From Bacillus sp. 2B10 (GTDB lineage: Bacteria; Pseudomonadota; Alphaproteobacteria; Sphingomonadales; Sphingomonadaceae): DNA of 64,000 nt. The stretch lies in the NCBI GenBank assembly GCA_003946805.1, contig RPSH01000016.1, positions 1 to 64,000 on the forward strand. Direction: 5' to 3'. A program made the translations under genes and the position numbers. Shown piece after piece: positions 26,255 to 35,903 of this stretch (positions are counted from its first letter, which is position 1; every line of letters begins with the position of its first letter). The notes beneath the pieces were generated by a model that was not told the origin of the DNA, did no database searches, and worked only from the letters and a program-made list of their open reading frames with translations.

Positions 26255-27715
26255 ATGTTCACCACCCACCCATTCGATGACGACAAGCTGCGCGAAGAGT
26301 GCGGCATCTTCGGTGTTTCCGGCGCGGACGGCGCGGCGGCGCTGGTGGCCCTCGGCCTCCACGCGCTCCAGCATCGCGGGCAGGAAGCGGCAGGCATCTG
26401 CAGCTGGGACGGGGCGATGTTCCATACCCAGCGCGCGCAGGGCCATGTCGCGGGCAATTTCGACCGGCCGGAGATCATCGAATCGCTGCCCGGCGCGACG
26501 GCCTGCGGCCATGTCCGCTATTCGACCACCGGCGAGACGTCGAACCGCAACATCCAGCCGCTCTATGCCGAACTGGCGTCGGGCGGGTTCGCGGTGGCGC
26601 ATAACGGCAATCTTTCCAACGCGATGCGGCTGCGCAAGGATCTGGTCCGCACCGGATCGATCTTCCAGTCGACCAGCGATACCGAAGTCATCATCCACCT
26701 CGTCGCCACGTCCAACTACCGGACGCTGCTCGACCGGTTCATCGATGCGCTGAAGCAGGTCGAGGGTGCCTATTCGCTGATCTGCATGACGCCCGAAGGC
26801 ATGATCGCCTGCCGCGATCCGCTGGGCATCCGGCCGCTGGTGATGGGCCGCCTCGGCGACGGTGCGTACATCTTCGCATCGGAAACCGTCGCGCTCGACG
26901 TGGTCGGCGCGGAGTTCGTCCGCGAGGTCGACCCCGGCGAACTAGTCATCGTCAAGAACGGCGAACTGCGCTCGATCCGCCCGTTCGCGCCGCTGTCCCC
27001 ACGCCCCTGTATCTTCGAATGGGTCTATTTCTCGCGCCCCGATTCGATTTCCGAGGACCGCTCGATCTATTCGGTGCGCAAGGCGATCGGGGCCGAACTG
27101 GCGCAAGAAAACGGCGTCGACGCCGACCTCGTCATCCCGGTCCCCGATTCGGGCGTTCCCGCCGCGATCGGCTATGCGCAGGCATCGGGCATCCCGTTCG
27201 AACTGGGCATCATCCGCTCGCACTATGTCGGGCGCACCTTCATCCAGCCGGGCGACAAGGTCCGTCACCTCGGCGTCAAGCTCAAGCACAACGCCAACCG
27301 CAAGCTGATCGAGGGCAAGCGCATCGTCCTGATCGACGATTCGATCGTTCGCGGCACCACCTCGCTCAAGATCGTGCAGATGATGCGCGATGCCGGCGCG
27401 GCGGAGGTGCATATGCGCATCGCGTCGCCGCCCACCCGGCACAGCTGCTTCTACGGCGTCGATACCCCCGAACGGGCCAAGCTGCTCGCCGCCAAGTTCG
27501 ACCTGTCGGGCATGACCGACTATATCCAGGCCGACAGCCTCGCCTTCGTGTCGATCGACGGGCTGTACCGCGCGCTCGGTGAAGCGAACCGCGCGCCGGT
27601 CCGCCCGAAATATTGCGACGCCTGCTTCACCGGCGACTATCCCACCCCGCTGACCGACCAGGACGAGACCAGCTCGGTTGACCAGCTGGCGATGCTGGCC
27701 GAACGCGTCGGATGA
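26255..27715 (+). CDS. purF: Amidophosphoribosyltransferase
   Basis: PurF makes phosphoribosylamine from PRPP and glutamine, the first committed purine step. The 486-residue protein has a 15-residue propeptide followed by the catalytic Cys16 (CGIFGV) of the glutamine amidotransferase domain, then the PRTase domain with IVLIDDSIVRGTTS. Later cysteines (SCFYGV, and CDACFTGDYP near the end) match the Fe-S-containing Bacillus type rather than the cluster-free E. coli type. Its stop overlaps the next gene's ATG. Confidence 0.96.
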   Translation: MFTTHPFDDDKLREECGIFGVSGADGAAALVALGLHALQHRGQEAAGICSWDGAMFHTQRAQGHVAGNFDRPEIIESLPGATACGHVRYSTTGETSNRNIQPLYAELASGGFAVAHNGNLSNAMRLRKDLVRTGSIFQSTSDTEVIIHLVATSNYRTLLDRFIDALKQVEGAYSLICMTPEGMIACRDPLGIRPLVMGRLGDGAYIFASETVALDVVGAEFVREVDPGELVIVKNGELRSIRPFAPLSPRPCIFEWVYFSRPDSISEDRSIYSVRKAIGAELAQENGVDADLVIPVPDSGVPAAIGYAQASGIPFELGIIRSHYVGRTFIQPGDKVRHLGVKLKHNANRKLIEGKRIVLIDDSIVRGTTSLKIVQMMRDAGAAEVHMRIASPPTRHSCFYGVDTPERAKLLAAKFDLSGMTDYIQADSLAFVSIDGLYRALGEANRAPVRPKYCDACFTGDYPTPLTDQDETSSVDQLAMLAERVG

Positions 27716-28419
27716 GCGACCGGTTGAAGGGGCAGCTGGCGCTGGTCACGGGTGCCAGCCGCGGGATCGGTGCGGCCACCGCCGTCGCGCTGGCGGGGGA
27801 GGGCGCGCACATTATCCTCACCGCCCGGACGACGGGCGGGCTGGAGGATGTCGAGGACGCGATCCATGCCGCGGGCGGATCGGCGACGATCGCGCCGATC
27901 GACCTGTATGATCGTACCGCCATTCCGCAGCTGGTGTCGGCGATCGCCGAACGCTGGCGCGCGCTCGACATGCTGGTGCTCAACGCCGGCGCGCTCGGCA
28001 CGCTGGGGCCGGTGCCGTCGTTCGACCTCAAGGAATTCGACAAGGTGATGGCGCTCAACGTCACCGCCAATGCCGCGCTGATCGCCGCCTTCTCGCCGAT
28101 GCTGCGCCTCGCGCGGGCCGGCCGGGTCGTCGGCGTCACCTCGTCGGTCGGCGCTGCCCCGCGCGCCTATTGGGGCATGTATGGCGCGTCGAAGGCGGCG
28201 TTCGACAACCTCGTCGCCAGCTACGGCCTCGAAATGGCGAACATCTCGCCGGTCCGCACCGCGATCGTCGATCCCGGCGCCACCCGGACGAAGATGCGCG
28301 AACGCGCCTATCCGGGCGAGGACCCGCAGCGGGTGAAACCGCCCGAGCGGGTCGCCGAAGCGATCGTCGGGCTGATGGCCGACGGCTTTGACACTGGAAC
28401 CCGCATCCGCGTCGACTGA
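27712..28419 (+). CDS. Short-chain dehydrogenase/reductase (SDR)
   Basis: The 235-residue classical SDR has the cofactor motif TGASRGIG (13-20), NAG (91-93), and the catalytic Ser144 or 145 with Tyr157 and Lys161 (YGASK). The substrate cannot be assigned. The ATG overlaps the purF stop (ATGA), so the two genes are coupled, a common purF-downstream arrangement in sphingomonads as far as I recall. Confidence 0.88.
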   Translation: MSDRLKGQLALVTGASRGIGAATAVALAGEGAHIILTARTTGGLEDVEDAIHAAGGSATIAPIDLYDRTAIPQLVSAIAERWRALDMLVLNAGALGTLGPVPSFDLKEFDKVMALNVTANAALIAAFSPMLRLARAGRVVGVTSSVGAAPRAYWGMYGASKAAFDNLVASYGLEMANISPVRTAIVDPGATRTKMRERAYPGEDPQRVKPPERVAEAIVGLMADGFDTGTRIRVD

Positions 28420-28532
28420 CGAAGGTTCCGAACGCCAGCAAAAACAAATAGTTGGTGTTTACCGGGCCCAGGGTGCTGCCCGCTCGTTGACCGGCCGCTG
28501 CGTGTGCAGCGAGCCGTTCGAGGAGCCTGAAC

Positions 28533-28913
28533 ATGGCCGTCAAATTCGCCGGAACGATGAACGCGATCAATCGCGGACTGGACGAAACGAAGCCCGCCAG
28601 GGGCGCGACGATGATCGAGGATTGGGAAGCCGCCCTCGCCGATGTCGACGTGCCGGGCGCGAAAGGCATCCTGCGCGACCTCGCCTCGCTGCGCAAGCAG
28701 CTGGAAAAGGACGCGCCCGACGGGGACCGGGTCCACGACCTGCTCCACCGCCTCGGTGCCGCCACGACGAAGATCGCGGAGAAGTCCGACAAGTCGCAGG
28801 ACAAGCTGCGCGCGCTGGGCGAGGCGCTGACCGAAGCGGGCGAGGAATCGCCCGACGAGGAAGAAGACGCCGCCGCCGCCGCCGCCCCGAAGCGGGCGCG
28901 CAGGAAGGCGTAA
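28533..28913 (+). CDS. Small charged protein with Ala/Lys/Arg tail, unknown
   Basis: The 126-residue product is helical and highly charged, with no signal peptide or membrane segment. The C-terminus is an acidic run (ESPDEEEDAAAAAAP) followed by KRARRKA, a tail like those of some nucleic-acid-binding proteins. A GAGG lies about 8 nt before the ATG. Function is unknown; a nucleoid or structural role is only a guess. Confidence 0.65.
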   Translation: MAVKFAGTMNAINRGLDETKPARGATMIEDWEAALADVDVPGAKGILRDLASLRKQLEKDAPDGDRVHDLLHRLGAATTKIAEKSDKSQDKLRALGEALTEAGEESPDEEEDAAAAAAPKRARRKA

Positions 28914-29051
28914 GCGGCAGGGTGGCGGGAAGTCTCCGGATCGCCCGCCACGCTCCGCTTTCCCCTTTCCTACAGCGCAAGCGCCCGGCATCATCGTCAC
29001 GCCGGATCAAGTCGAGACCTCTGCGAAAGTCTAGATTCCTCGCCTTCTCCC

Positions 29052-29136
29052 GTACCCCCGCGCAGGCGGGGGTCCAGGGTCACAAGAGGAAGCCGTCGTT
29101 ATACTTGGCTCTGGCCCCCCGCCTGCGCGGGGGTAC
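29052..29136. repeat. Dispersed inverted-repeat element, copy shared with 60809-60893
   Basis: The arms GTACCCCCGCGCAGGCGGGGG and complement enclose a centre nearly identical to that at 60809-60893 (CAGGGTCAC, AAGCCGT, TTGTTAT-like, CTTGGCTCTGGCC). The flanks also match (GATTCCTCGCCTTCTCCC before, GGTGCA and TTATGGATAGGTTCGAGACTT after), so the two sites share about 145 bp. Confidence 0.85.
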
Positions 29137-29226
29137 GGTGCACATTATGGATAGGTTCGAGACTTTCGCAGAACTCTCGATCAAGTCGGGGGCGACGAGT
29201 TCAAAGCTGGATGTATCGAAGGAGAA

Positions 29227-29256
29227 CGTCGCCCCAGCGAAGGCTGGGGCCTCCCG
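29227..29256. repeat. Single repeat arm (CGTCGCCCCAGCGAAGGCTGGGG)
   Basis: One arm of the type seen at 21148-21231, without a visible partner. The arm alone can fold because CCCCAGC and GCTGGGG are complementary. Confidence 0.6.
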
Positions 29257-29361
29257 CGGCGAGGCGCACGGTCCGTTACAAAAACTTCTAATTATCGCCG
29301 ATATAACATTGAATATGAGCAAGAATATTCAAAGACGGCGACTGCGCCGAAAACGTGGTGA

Positions 29362-29384
29362 GTGTGACCTTTGTGACCTTTGGC
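29362..29384. repeat. GTGTGACCTTTGTGACCTTTGGC motif, copy 2 of 3
   Basis: Same tandem 9-mer motif as at 10807-10829. Again it lies just past the 3' end of a minus-strand gene: the prolyl-hydroxylase stop is at 29388-29390. Confidence 0.6.
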
Positions 29385-29387
29385 CGC

Positions 29388-30080
29388 TCAGGGCTCGATC
29401 GTCGGGGTCCACGGCCGCTCGCGGAACCACTTGGTGATGATGTATTTGGTCCCCTCGACCACTGCCATCCCCTCGTGCAGCGTGGCGAGGTTGGGGCTGC
29501 CGTCCGCATGCATGTTGTTCCACGCGACCAGCATGCCGGGCCGCGGATTGAACCGCACGCCCGCCTGCGGGAACCACGTCGCGCCCCCCTGTTCGACCTC
29601 GTTCAGATACACCATCGCCGTCCAGGTCCGCTGCCCGCCCTGTACCGCCATCAACGCCCAATAGGGCTCGTTCTCGTTGAAGTAATCGTTATGTGCGCGA
29701 AACTGCTGCCCGGGCGCATAGCGCTGCCCTTGCATCGTCTCGCCATGTTCGGGGGGGATGCCCAGCAGGTGCGCGATCTTCTCGTCGATCGGCTGGAGCA
29801 GCGGGTGCCAGCGGTCGAGGTCGCAGCTGTCCGACGTCCGGAAATTGGGATCGTTGCTTTCGGTCAGCAACGTCGACTTGCGACTGCCATGGTCGATCGT
29901 CGCCATCAGCAGGTGGCATTCGGCCTCCGACAGGAAATCGGTCAGCGCGAACAGGACGGCGGCGTCGGTCTTGGCGCGGCGGATGCCGGGCACGGCGGAC
30001 AGGGTCGCCTCGACCGACCGGCCCCATTCCGCCCGAACGGGGGAGGGGCCGCCGGGAGCCTTGCGGACGGGACTGTTCAT
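29388..30080 (-). CDS. Prolyl 4-hydroxylase-like Fe(II)/2-oxoglutarate dioxygenase
   Basis: The 230-residue product has the iron triad His130-x-Asp132 (FRAHNDYF) and His202 (TLHEGMAV), with Lys212 placed to bind 2-oxoglutarate (TKYIITKWFRERPW). GGATWFPQAGV and the conserved tail match the P4H alpha-subunit family. In bacteria these hydroxylate prolines of target proteins or peptides; the target is unknown. It converges on the 28.5-kb gene across the repeat-rich gap. Confidence 0.88.
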   Translation of the reverse strand: MNSPVRKAPGGPSPVRAEWGRSVEATLSAVPGIRRAKTDAAVLFALTDFLSEAECHLLMATIDHGSRKSTLLTESNDPNFRTSDSCDLDRWHPLLQPIDEKIAHLLGIPPEHGETMQGQRYAPGQQFRAHNDYFNENEPYWALMAVQGGQRTWTAMVYLNEVEQGGATWFPQAGVRFNPRPGMLVAWNNMHADGSPNLATLHEGMAVVEGTKYIITKWFRERPWTPTIEP

Positions 30081-30142
30081 GCAACGCGTTCAACCAGATA
30101 GGGGTGGGGGTGTCGAGGGGGCTGCTCTATCCGGCAGTCCAT

Positions 30143-30239
30143 CGTCATTCCGGCGAAGGCCGGAATCCATTGTGTCGGGCGCCCTCGACTCCATCGGACT
30201 ACTCAGCGACCATGGATCCCGGCCTGCGCCGGGATGACG
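30143..30239. repeat. Dispersed inverted-repeat element (CGTCATTCCGGCGAAGGCCGGAAT arms)
   Basis: Left arm at 30143-30170 and right arm ending at 30239 (GATCCCGGCCTGCGCCGGGATGACG) are imperfect mirror images. The right arm ends directly at the mce stop codon (30241-30243), so it would form the end of the mce transcript. Confidence 0.75.
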
Positions 30240-30240
30240 A

Positions 30241-30654
30241 TCAATGCTCCGGCGTCTCCATCAACTCGATCAGCACCCCGCCCATGTCGCGTGGATGGAC
30301 GAAGACGATCGGCGTCCCATGCGCCCCGATCCGCGGTTTGCCCAGCACCCGCGCGCCCTTGGCAACCAGCCCGGCGACCGCCTCGGCGATGTCCGCCACC
30401 TCGAAGCACAGGTGATGCTGTCCACCGGCCGGGTTCTTCGCCAGAAACCCCGCGATCGGCGAACTGGCGTCATACGGCTCGATCAGCTCGATCTGCGTAT
30501 TGGGCGCATCGATGAAGCACACCTTCACCCCCTGCGCCGGCAGGTCGAACGGCTCCCCGATCGCCTCCGCGCCCAGCAGGGTGCGGTACATCTTGATCGA
30601 CGCCGCGATCGATGGCGTCGCGACGCCGACATGGTTCAAACGACCGAGGCTCAT
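30241..30654 (-). CDS. mce: Methylmalonyl-CoA epimerase
   Basis: Mce interconverts (S)- and (R)-methylmalonyl-CoA between propionyl-CoA carboxylase and the B12 mutase. The 137-residue VOC-fold protein has metal ligands in LNHVGVATPS, the HHLCFEV strand and the C-terminal VLIELMETP, plus the family's NTQIELIEP. The ATG at 30652-30654 replaces a longer frame that reads into the repeat at 30657. pccB lies upstream on the same strand. Confidence 0.94.
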   Translation of the reverse strand: MSLGRLNHVGVATPSIAASIKMYRTLLGAEAIGEPFDLPAQGVKVCFIDAPNTQIELIEPYDASSPIAGFLAKNPAGGQHHLCFEVADIAEAVAGLVAKGARVLGKPRIGAHGTPIVFVHPRDMGGVLIELMETPEH

Positions 30655-30656
30655 AG

Positions 30657-30785
30657 ATCCTCCCCGGCACGGGGAGGGGGACCAGCGAAGCTGGTGGAGG
30701 GGGCGTGCCCCGCAGCGCAACCGTGGTGGAACAGGACGCCCCCCTTCGCCATCCTGCGGATGGTCCCGTTTCCCCTGCCGCGGAA
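30657..30785. repeat. Dispersed repeat of the CTCCCCGGCACGGGGAGGGGGACCAGC type
   Basis: The left part has CCTCCCCGGCACGGGGAGGGG, then ACCAGCGAAGCTGGTGGAGGGG; the right part has CCCCCTTCGCCATCCTGCGGATGGTCCCGTTTCCCC, a degenerate mirror image. It lies between mce and pccB and differs from the GTACCCC family. Confidence 0.65.
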
Positions 30786-30789
30786 AATT

Positions 30790-32316
<1,527 letters not shown>

Positions 32317-32376
32317 CGTCTCTCCTTGGCCCGTCGGTCGGGCATTTCCGCCCTTGTGCCAGCAGGCGGGGGCCAA

Positions 32377-32393
32377 GCGCAATATTCTTGCGC
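32377..32393 (-). terminator. Small perfect hairpin after the dioxygenase gene
   Basis: GCGCAA and TTGCGC pair around a 5-nt loop, 13 bp past the dioxygenase stop and upstream of pccB. There is no T-run. It could be a weak terminator or part of the pccB leader. Confidence 0.25.
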
Positions 32394-32405
32394 CATCCCG
32401 CTGTA

Positions 32406-33203
32406 TCAGCCGAAGCGATATCCCGACACGACCCAGCCCATCACCACGTCGCGATACTCGCGCACCGCCGCGTCGTCGCTCCCCGCGCCCAATGCGACCA
32501 TCAGCGGCAGGAGGTGTTCGGCCTCCGGATGCGCGAAGCGGGCATGGGGCAGGCTTTCCCATGCCGTCACCCGTTCGGCCCGCCGGGCCGGATCGGGATC
32601 GGTCACCGCCGCGCCCAGCGCATCGTCCCATGCCTCGGCGACCGGCGTCACCGACGGCCCGCGGGCGCGCAGGTTGTGGAAGCTCATGCCCGATCCGACG
32701 ATCAGCACGCCCTCGTCGCGGAGCGGCGCCAGCGCCCGCCCCATCGCGATATGCCCCGCCGGGTCGAGCGAGCGGTCGAGCGACAGCTGTACCAGCGGGA
32801 TATCGGCTGCCGGCATCGCGACCATCATCGGCACGAAGACGCCATGATCCCAACCGCGCGCCGCCTCCTCGTCCGTCGCGAAGCCGGCACCCCGCAGCAA
32901 CGCCGCCGCCCGCCGCGCTACGTCGGGCGCACCGCCCGCGTCCCAGCGCAGGCGATAGGTATGTTCGGGAAAGCCGTAATAGTCGAACAGCAGCGCCGGC
33001 CGCTCACCGACATGCACCGTCGGCCGCGCCGCCTCCCAATGGCCCGACACCATCAGGATCGCACGTGGTCGTTCGGGCAGCGACGCGACCAGCCCGGCCA
33101 GGTAGGCCTGCATCGGCCGCCACATCGGATCGGGCGCCGCGCCGGGGTTCAGGAAGAAGCAGGGGCCGCCGCCATGCGGCACGAACAGGGTGGGGAGGGT
33201 CAT
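32406..33203 (-). CDS. Class III extradiol ring-cleavage dioxygenase (LigB/DODA family)
   Basis: The 265-residue product matches the YgiD / 4,5-DOPA-dioxygenase type: [15 protein letters not shown] (metal His), MVSGHWEA (second His), [12 protein letters not shown], and SGMSFHNLR. These non-haem Fe or Zn enzymes cleave catechol-like rings. The actual substrate is unknown, and no aromatic pathway is seen around it. It is 89 bp upstream of pccB, so it may share a transcript with pccB and mce. Confidence 0.87.
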   Translation of the reverse strand: MTLPTLFVPHGGGPCFFLNPGAAPDPMWRPMQAYLAGLVASLPERPRAILMVSGHWEAARPTVHVGERPALLFDYYGFPEHTYRLRWDAGGAPDVARRAAALLRGAGFATDEEAARGWDHGVFVPMMVAMPAADIPLVQLSLDRSLDPAGHIAMGRALAPLRDEGVLIVGSGMSFHNLRARGPSVTPVAEAWDDALGAAVTDPDPARRAERVTAWESLPHARFAHPEAEHLLPLMVALGAGSDDAAVREYRDVVMGWVVSGYRFG

Positions 33204-33266
33204 GGCCGAAAGATCGGTCGCACCGCCGCCGCGCTCAAGCCCGCATCCGGAAACGGCCCGTTTCGC

Positions 33267-33294
33267 GGGGGTTGGCGTTGTACGGGCAACCCCC
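33267..33294 (+). promoter_or_regulatory. Perfect 8-bp hairpin just before the 2Fe-2S gene
   Basis: GGGGGTTG (33267-33274) pairs with CAACCCCC (33287-33294) around a 12-nt loop. It ends 16 nt before ATG 33311 and lies within the 107-bp divergent region between the dioxygenase and 2Fe-2S genes. It could be an operator (dyad) or an mRNA hairpin covering the leader. Confidence 0.35.
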
Positions 33295-33310
33295 CTACAA
33301 GGTCGCCCGC

Positions 33311-33853
33311 ATGACCCGTTTCACCGTCAACAACCTGCCGCAGGAATATCGGCTCGATCCCGACACGCCGCTGCTCTGGGCGTTGCGCGACGTGTCGAAC
33401 CTGACCGGTACCAAATATGGCTGCGGCACCGGGCATTGCGGCGCGTGCACCGTCGATATCGACGGGCGCGCGGTGAAATCGTGCCAGGTCGCGATCGGCA
33501 GCCTCGAGGGGACGTTCGTCACCACGATCGAGGGGCTGGCGCGCGATCGCAGCCATCCGGTGCAGGCCGCGTTCCTTGCCGCGCAGGTCGTGCAATGCGG
33601 CTTCTGCATCCCCGGCTTCGTCATGGCGACGGTCGCGCTGCTGCGGCAGAACCGGAACCCGAGCGAGGCGGAGATCGTCGCCGCGCTCAACCAGCTGTGT
33701 CGTTGCGGCATCTATCCCCGGCTGATCGATGCCGTGCGACAGGCCGCGGCGGCGGCCCGCGGCGACGCGGCGCTGGCACCCCCGCCGCGCCCCGGCATCG
33801 ACCGCGAGGAAGCGGCGCGCGAAACCCCGGCGCTGACCCCGCCCGCCCGATAG
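33311..33853 (+). CDS. Orphan (2Fe-2S)-binding subunit, IorA-type of the xanthine oxidase family
   Basis: The 180-residue protein is the small electron-transfer subunit of molybdenum hydroxylases such as isoquinoline 1-oxidoreductase. It has ligands for two clusters: Cys38, 43, 46, 58 (CGTGHCGAC...C) and Cys96, 99, 130, 132 (CGFC...CRC). The usual next gene, a molybdopterin-binding large subunit, is absent; an RcnB-like gene follows. The C-terminus is a Pro/Ala-rich extension of about 40 residues. Its partner must be encoded elsewhere, or it serves another enzyme. Confidence 0.88.
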   Translation: MTRFTVNNLPQEYRLDPDTPLLWALRDVSNLTGTKYGCGTGHCGACTVDIDGRAVKSCQVAIGSLEGTFVTTIEGLARDRSHPVQAAFLAAQVVQCGFCIPGFVMATVALLRQNRNPSEAEIVAALNQLCRCGIYPRLIDAVRQAAAAARGDAALAPPPRPGIDREEAARETPALTPPAR

Positions 33854-33958
33854 CGTCGTTCCTTTCAATCGGCTGTCATCGCCATTCAGCAACGGTTGAT
33901 CGCACGCGTAATAAACCACATCCATCGACGCCGGCGACCCCCGGCGGTGGAGGATGGA

Positions 33959-34978
33959 ATGAAGAGCCGTTTCCTGCTGGCATTGTTGAGCGTGTCGGCG
34001 CTGGTGCCGACGGCGGCCATGGCGCAATCCGATCCGGAGCAGCGCGGTCCGCGCGGACGCGAGCGGATCGAGCGGTCGCCGGGTGGCGAGACGCCGGGTG
34101 CGCGTGCCGAGTTCCGCAACGACATCCGTGTCGAAGCGCCACAGCCGCGTCCCGAGCGCCCTCGGATCGAGGAGCGTCGCAGCGAACCGCAGCCGGGCGG
34201 CGATGCGCCGCGCTGGCAGGGGCGCGGCGACCGCGGCGACCGCGGCGGCTTCGACCGTCGCGACCCGCCGCGCGACACGCGGGGGCAGATCGACCGCGAA
34301 TCGCTGCGCCGCGACCGGCCGCAGGGCGACCGCCCCGATCGCGGGTGGCAGCGCCCGGATCGGCCCGACCGCGTCGAACGGCGCGATCCGCCCCGCGATG
34401 CGCAGGGACAGATCGACCGCGAGGCGCTGCGGCGCGACTGGCCGCGGGCCGACGGGCGCGGCGTGCAGGAACGCCGCGAACAATGGCGTCGGGAACAATG
34501 GCGCCGCGAACAGGGCGAACGCGACCGCTGGGATCGCGGCACCGAATGGGACCGGGGCAATCGCGACTGGAACCGCGGCGGCGACTGGAACCGTGGCGAC
34601 CGCGACGGCAATCGCGGCGGCTGGGACCGCAACCGCGGCGGCTGGGACCGCAACCGCGGCGGCGGGCAATGGGATCGCGGCTGGCGACGTGACGACCGCT
34701 ATGACTGGAACCGCTATCGCCAGCAGAACCGCAACCTGTACCGGCTGCCGCGCTACTATGCGCCGCAGGGCTGGGGCTATGGCTATCGCCGCTTCGGGGT
34801 CGGCGTCACGCTCAATTCGTTCCTGTTCGGATCGAACTACTGGATCAACGACCCCTATTCCTATCGCCTGCCGGAGGTGTGGGGACCGTATCGCTGGGTG
34901 CGCTATTACAATGACGCGCTGCTGGTCGATGTCCGCTCCGGACAGGTCGTCGACGTGGAGTACGACATCTTCTGGTAA
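33959..34978 (+). CDS. RcnB-family periplasmic protein with Arg/Asp/Gly repeats
   Basis: The 339-residue protein has a signal peptide (MKSRFLLALLSVSALVPTAAMA). A long low-complexity region follows, with RRDPPRD-x-x-GQIDRE-x-LRRD repeated at about 100-120 and 141-162, then GGWDRNRG-type units. The C-terminal 100 residues (YRQQNRNLYRLPRYYAPQGWGYGYRRFGVG to the VRSGQVVDVEYDIFW end) match the RcnB domain, which in E. coli helps nickel/cobalt homeostasis. The charged linker is much longer than in RcnB; metal or wall binding is only a guess. Confidence 0.82.
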   Translation: MKSRFLLALLSVSALVPTAAMAQSDPEQRGPRGRERIERSPGGETPGARAEFRNDIRVEAPQPRPERPRIEERRSEPQPGGDAPRWQGRGDRGDRGGFDRRDPPRDTRGQIDRESLRRDRPQGDRPDRGWQRPDRPDRVERRDPPRDAQGQIDREALRRDWPRADGRGVQERREQWRREQWRREQGERDRWDRGTEWDRGNRDWNRGGDWNRGDRDGNRGGWDRNRGGWDRNRGGGQWDRGWRRDDRYDWNRYRQQNRNLYRLPRYYAPQGWGYGYRRFGVGVTLNSFLFGSNYWINDPYSYRLPEVWGPYRWVRYYNDALLVDVRSGQVVDVEYDIFW

Positions 34979-34983
34979 GCCGG

Positions 34984-35008
34984 TGCGGCGGGGGGCGCCT
35001 CCGCCGCA
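34984..35008 (+). terminator. GC-rich hairpin after the RcnB-like gene
   Basis: TGCGGCGG (34984-34991) pairs with CCGCCGCA (35001-35008) around a 9-nt loop, starting 5 bp past the stop codon. No T-run follows, as is common in high-GC genomes. The rest of the gap to 35079 has the hydratase ribosome site (ACGGGAGAG). Confidence 0.5.
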
Positions 35009-35078
35009 ATCGCGTTTGCGCTGGCGTTCGCGCCATCCTTTCCGCAAACCGTATCAAAAGATACGGGAGAGCGATTCG

Positions 35079-35855
35079 ATGGCAGGCGATATCCGGGTGG
35101 AACGGGACGGCGATGTGCTCCGCATCGTCCTCGACCGGCCCGATCGGCTGAATGCCGCCCCACCGGCGATGTTCGATGCGATCCGCGACGCGCTGGCCGA
35201 TCTGGGCAGTGCGCGGGCGGTGCTGCTGACCGGGGCGGGGCGGGCATTCTGCTCGGGCGCGGACGTGATGGCGGCGTTGGGTGGGGAGGACGCCCCGGCC
35301 GCGACCCACGCGGCGCTCACCGATCACTATAACCCGACAGTGCAGGCGATCGCCGATCTCGACGTGCCCGTCGTCAGTGCGGTGCGGGGCGCCGCGGCAG
35401 GCATCGGGTGCAGCCTCGCGCTCGCCGCCGATTTCTGCGTCGCGGCCGACGACGCCTATTTCCTCCAGGCGTTCGTCAATATCGGCCTCGTCCCCGATGG
35501 CGGGGCCAGCTGGATGCTGCCGCGCCTGATCGGTCGCGCCCGGGCCACGCGGATGATGCTGCTCGGCGAACGGGTGCCGGCGATCACCGCGCTCGACTGG
35601 GGCATGATCCACGCCGTCGTCGATGGTGCGGCGCTGGAGGACGAGGCGATGGCGCTCGCCCGGCGGCTGGCGGCGGGGCCGACGGTCGCGCTGGGGCTGA
35701 TGCGCCGCAACCTCGCCTATGCGCTCGACCATGATTACCACGCAGCGATGGCGCGCGAGGCGGAGGCGCAGCGCACCGCCCGCGCCACGGCCGACGCGGT
35801 GGAAGGCGGCACCGCCTTCCTGACCAGGCGCGCACCGCGCTTTGCGGGAGCGTGA
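35079..35855 (+). CDS. Enoyl-CoA hydratase/isomerase family protein (PaaG-like)
   Basis: The 258-residue crotonase-fold protein has FCSGADVMAALGG (oxyanion hole), AAAGIGCSLALAADF and GLVPDGGASWMLPRLIG, the pattern of PaaG-like isomerases with Asp in place of Glu in the active loop. It may act on ring-epoxide phenylacetyl-CoA or another acyl-CoA; the pathway is not visible here. GGGAGAG precedes the ATG by 7 nt. It lies 48 bp before scpA and is probably cotranscribed with it. Confidence 0.85.
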   Translation: MAGDIRVERDGDVLRIVLDRPDRLNAAPPAMFDAIRDALADLGSARAVLLTGAGRAFCSGADVMAALGGEDAPAATHAALTDHYNPTVQAIADLDVPVVSAVRGAAAGIGCSLALAADFCVAADDAYFLQAFVNIGLVPDGGASWMLPRLIGRARATRMMLLGERVPAITALDWGMIHAVVDGAALEDEAMALARRLAAGPTVALGLMRRNLAYALDHDYHAAMAREAEAQRTARATADAVEGGTAFLTRRAPRFAGA

Positions 35856-35903
35856 CATGACCCGGCTCGACTTGACCCCCCGTCCGGCGGTAGGGGCCGT
35901 GCG

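Larger units (their letters stand above)
28914..29387. other. Gene-free region with composite repeats
   Basis: These 474 bp between convergent genes hold TTTCCTACAG (28966-28975), a GAGACCTCTGCGAAAGTCT palindrome near 29013-29031, the element at 29052-29136, another GAGACTTTCGCAGAACTCT palindrome near 29158-29176, a single arm at 29227-29256, an AT-rich stretch (29280-29335) and the tandem motif at 29362-29384. No ORF is supported. Confidence 0.65.

Noticed and set aside
30655-30720. Longer mce start at 30720
   Set aside because: The extra N-terminal residues are encoded by the repeat at 30657-30785; the ATG at 30654 gives the normal epimerase start.
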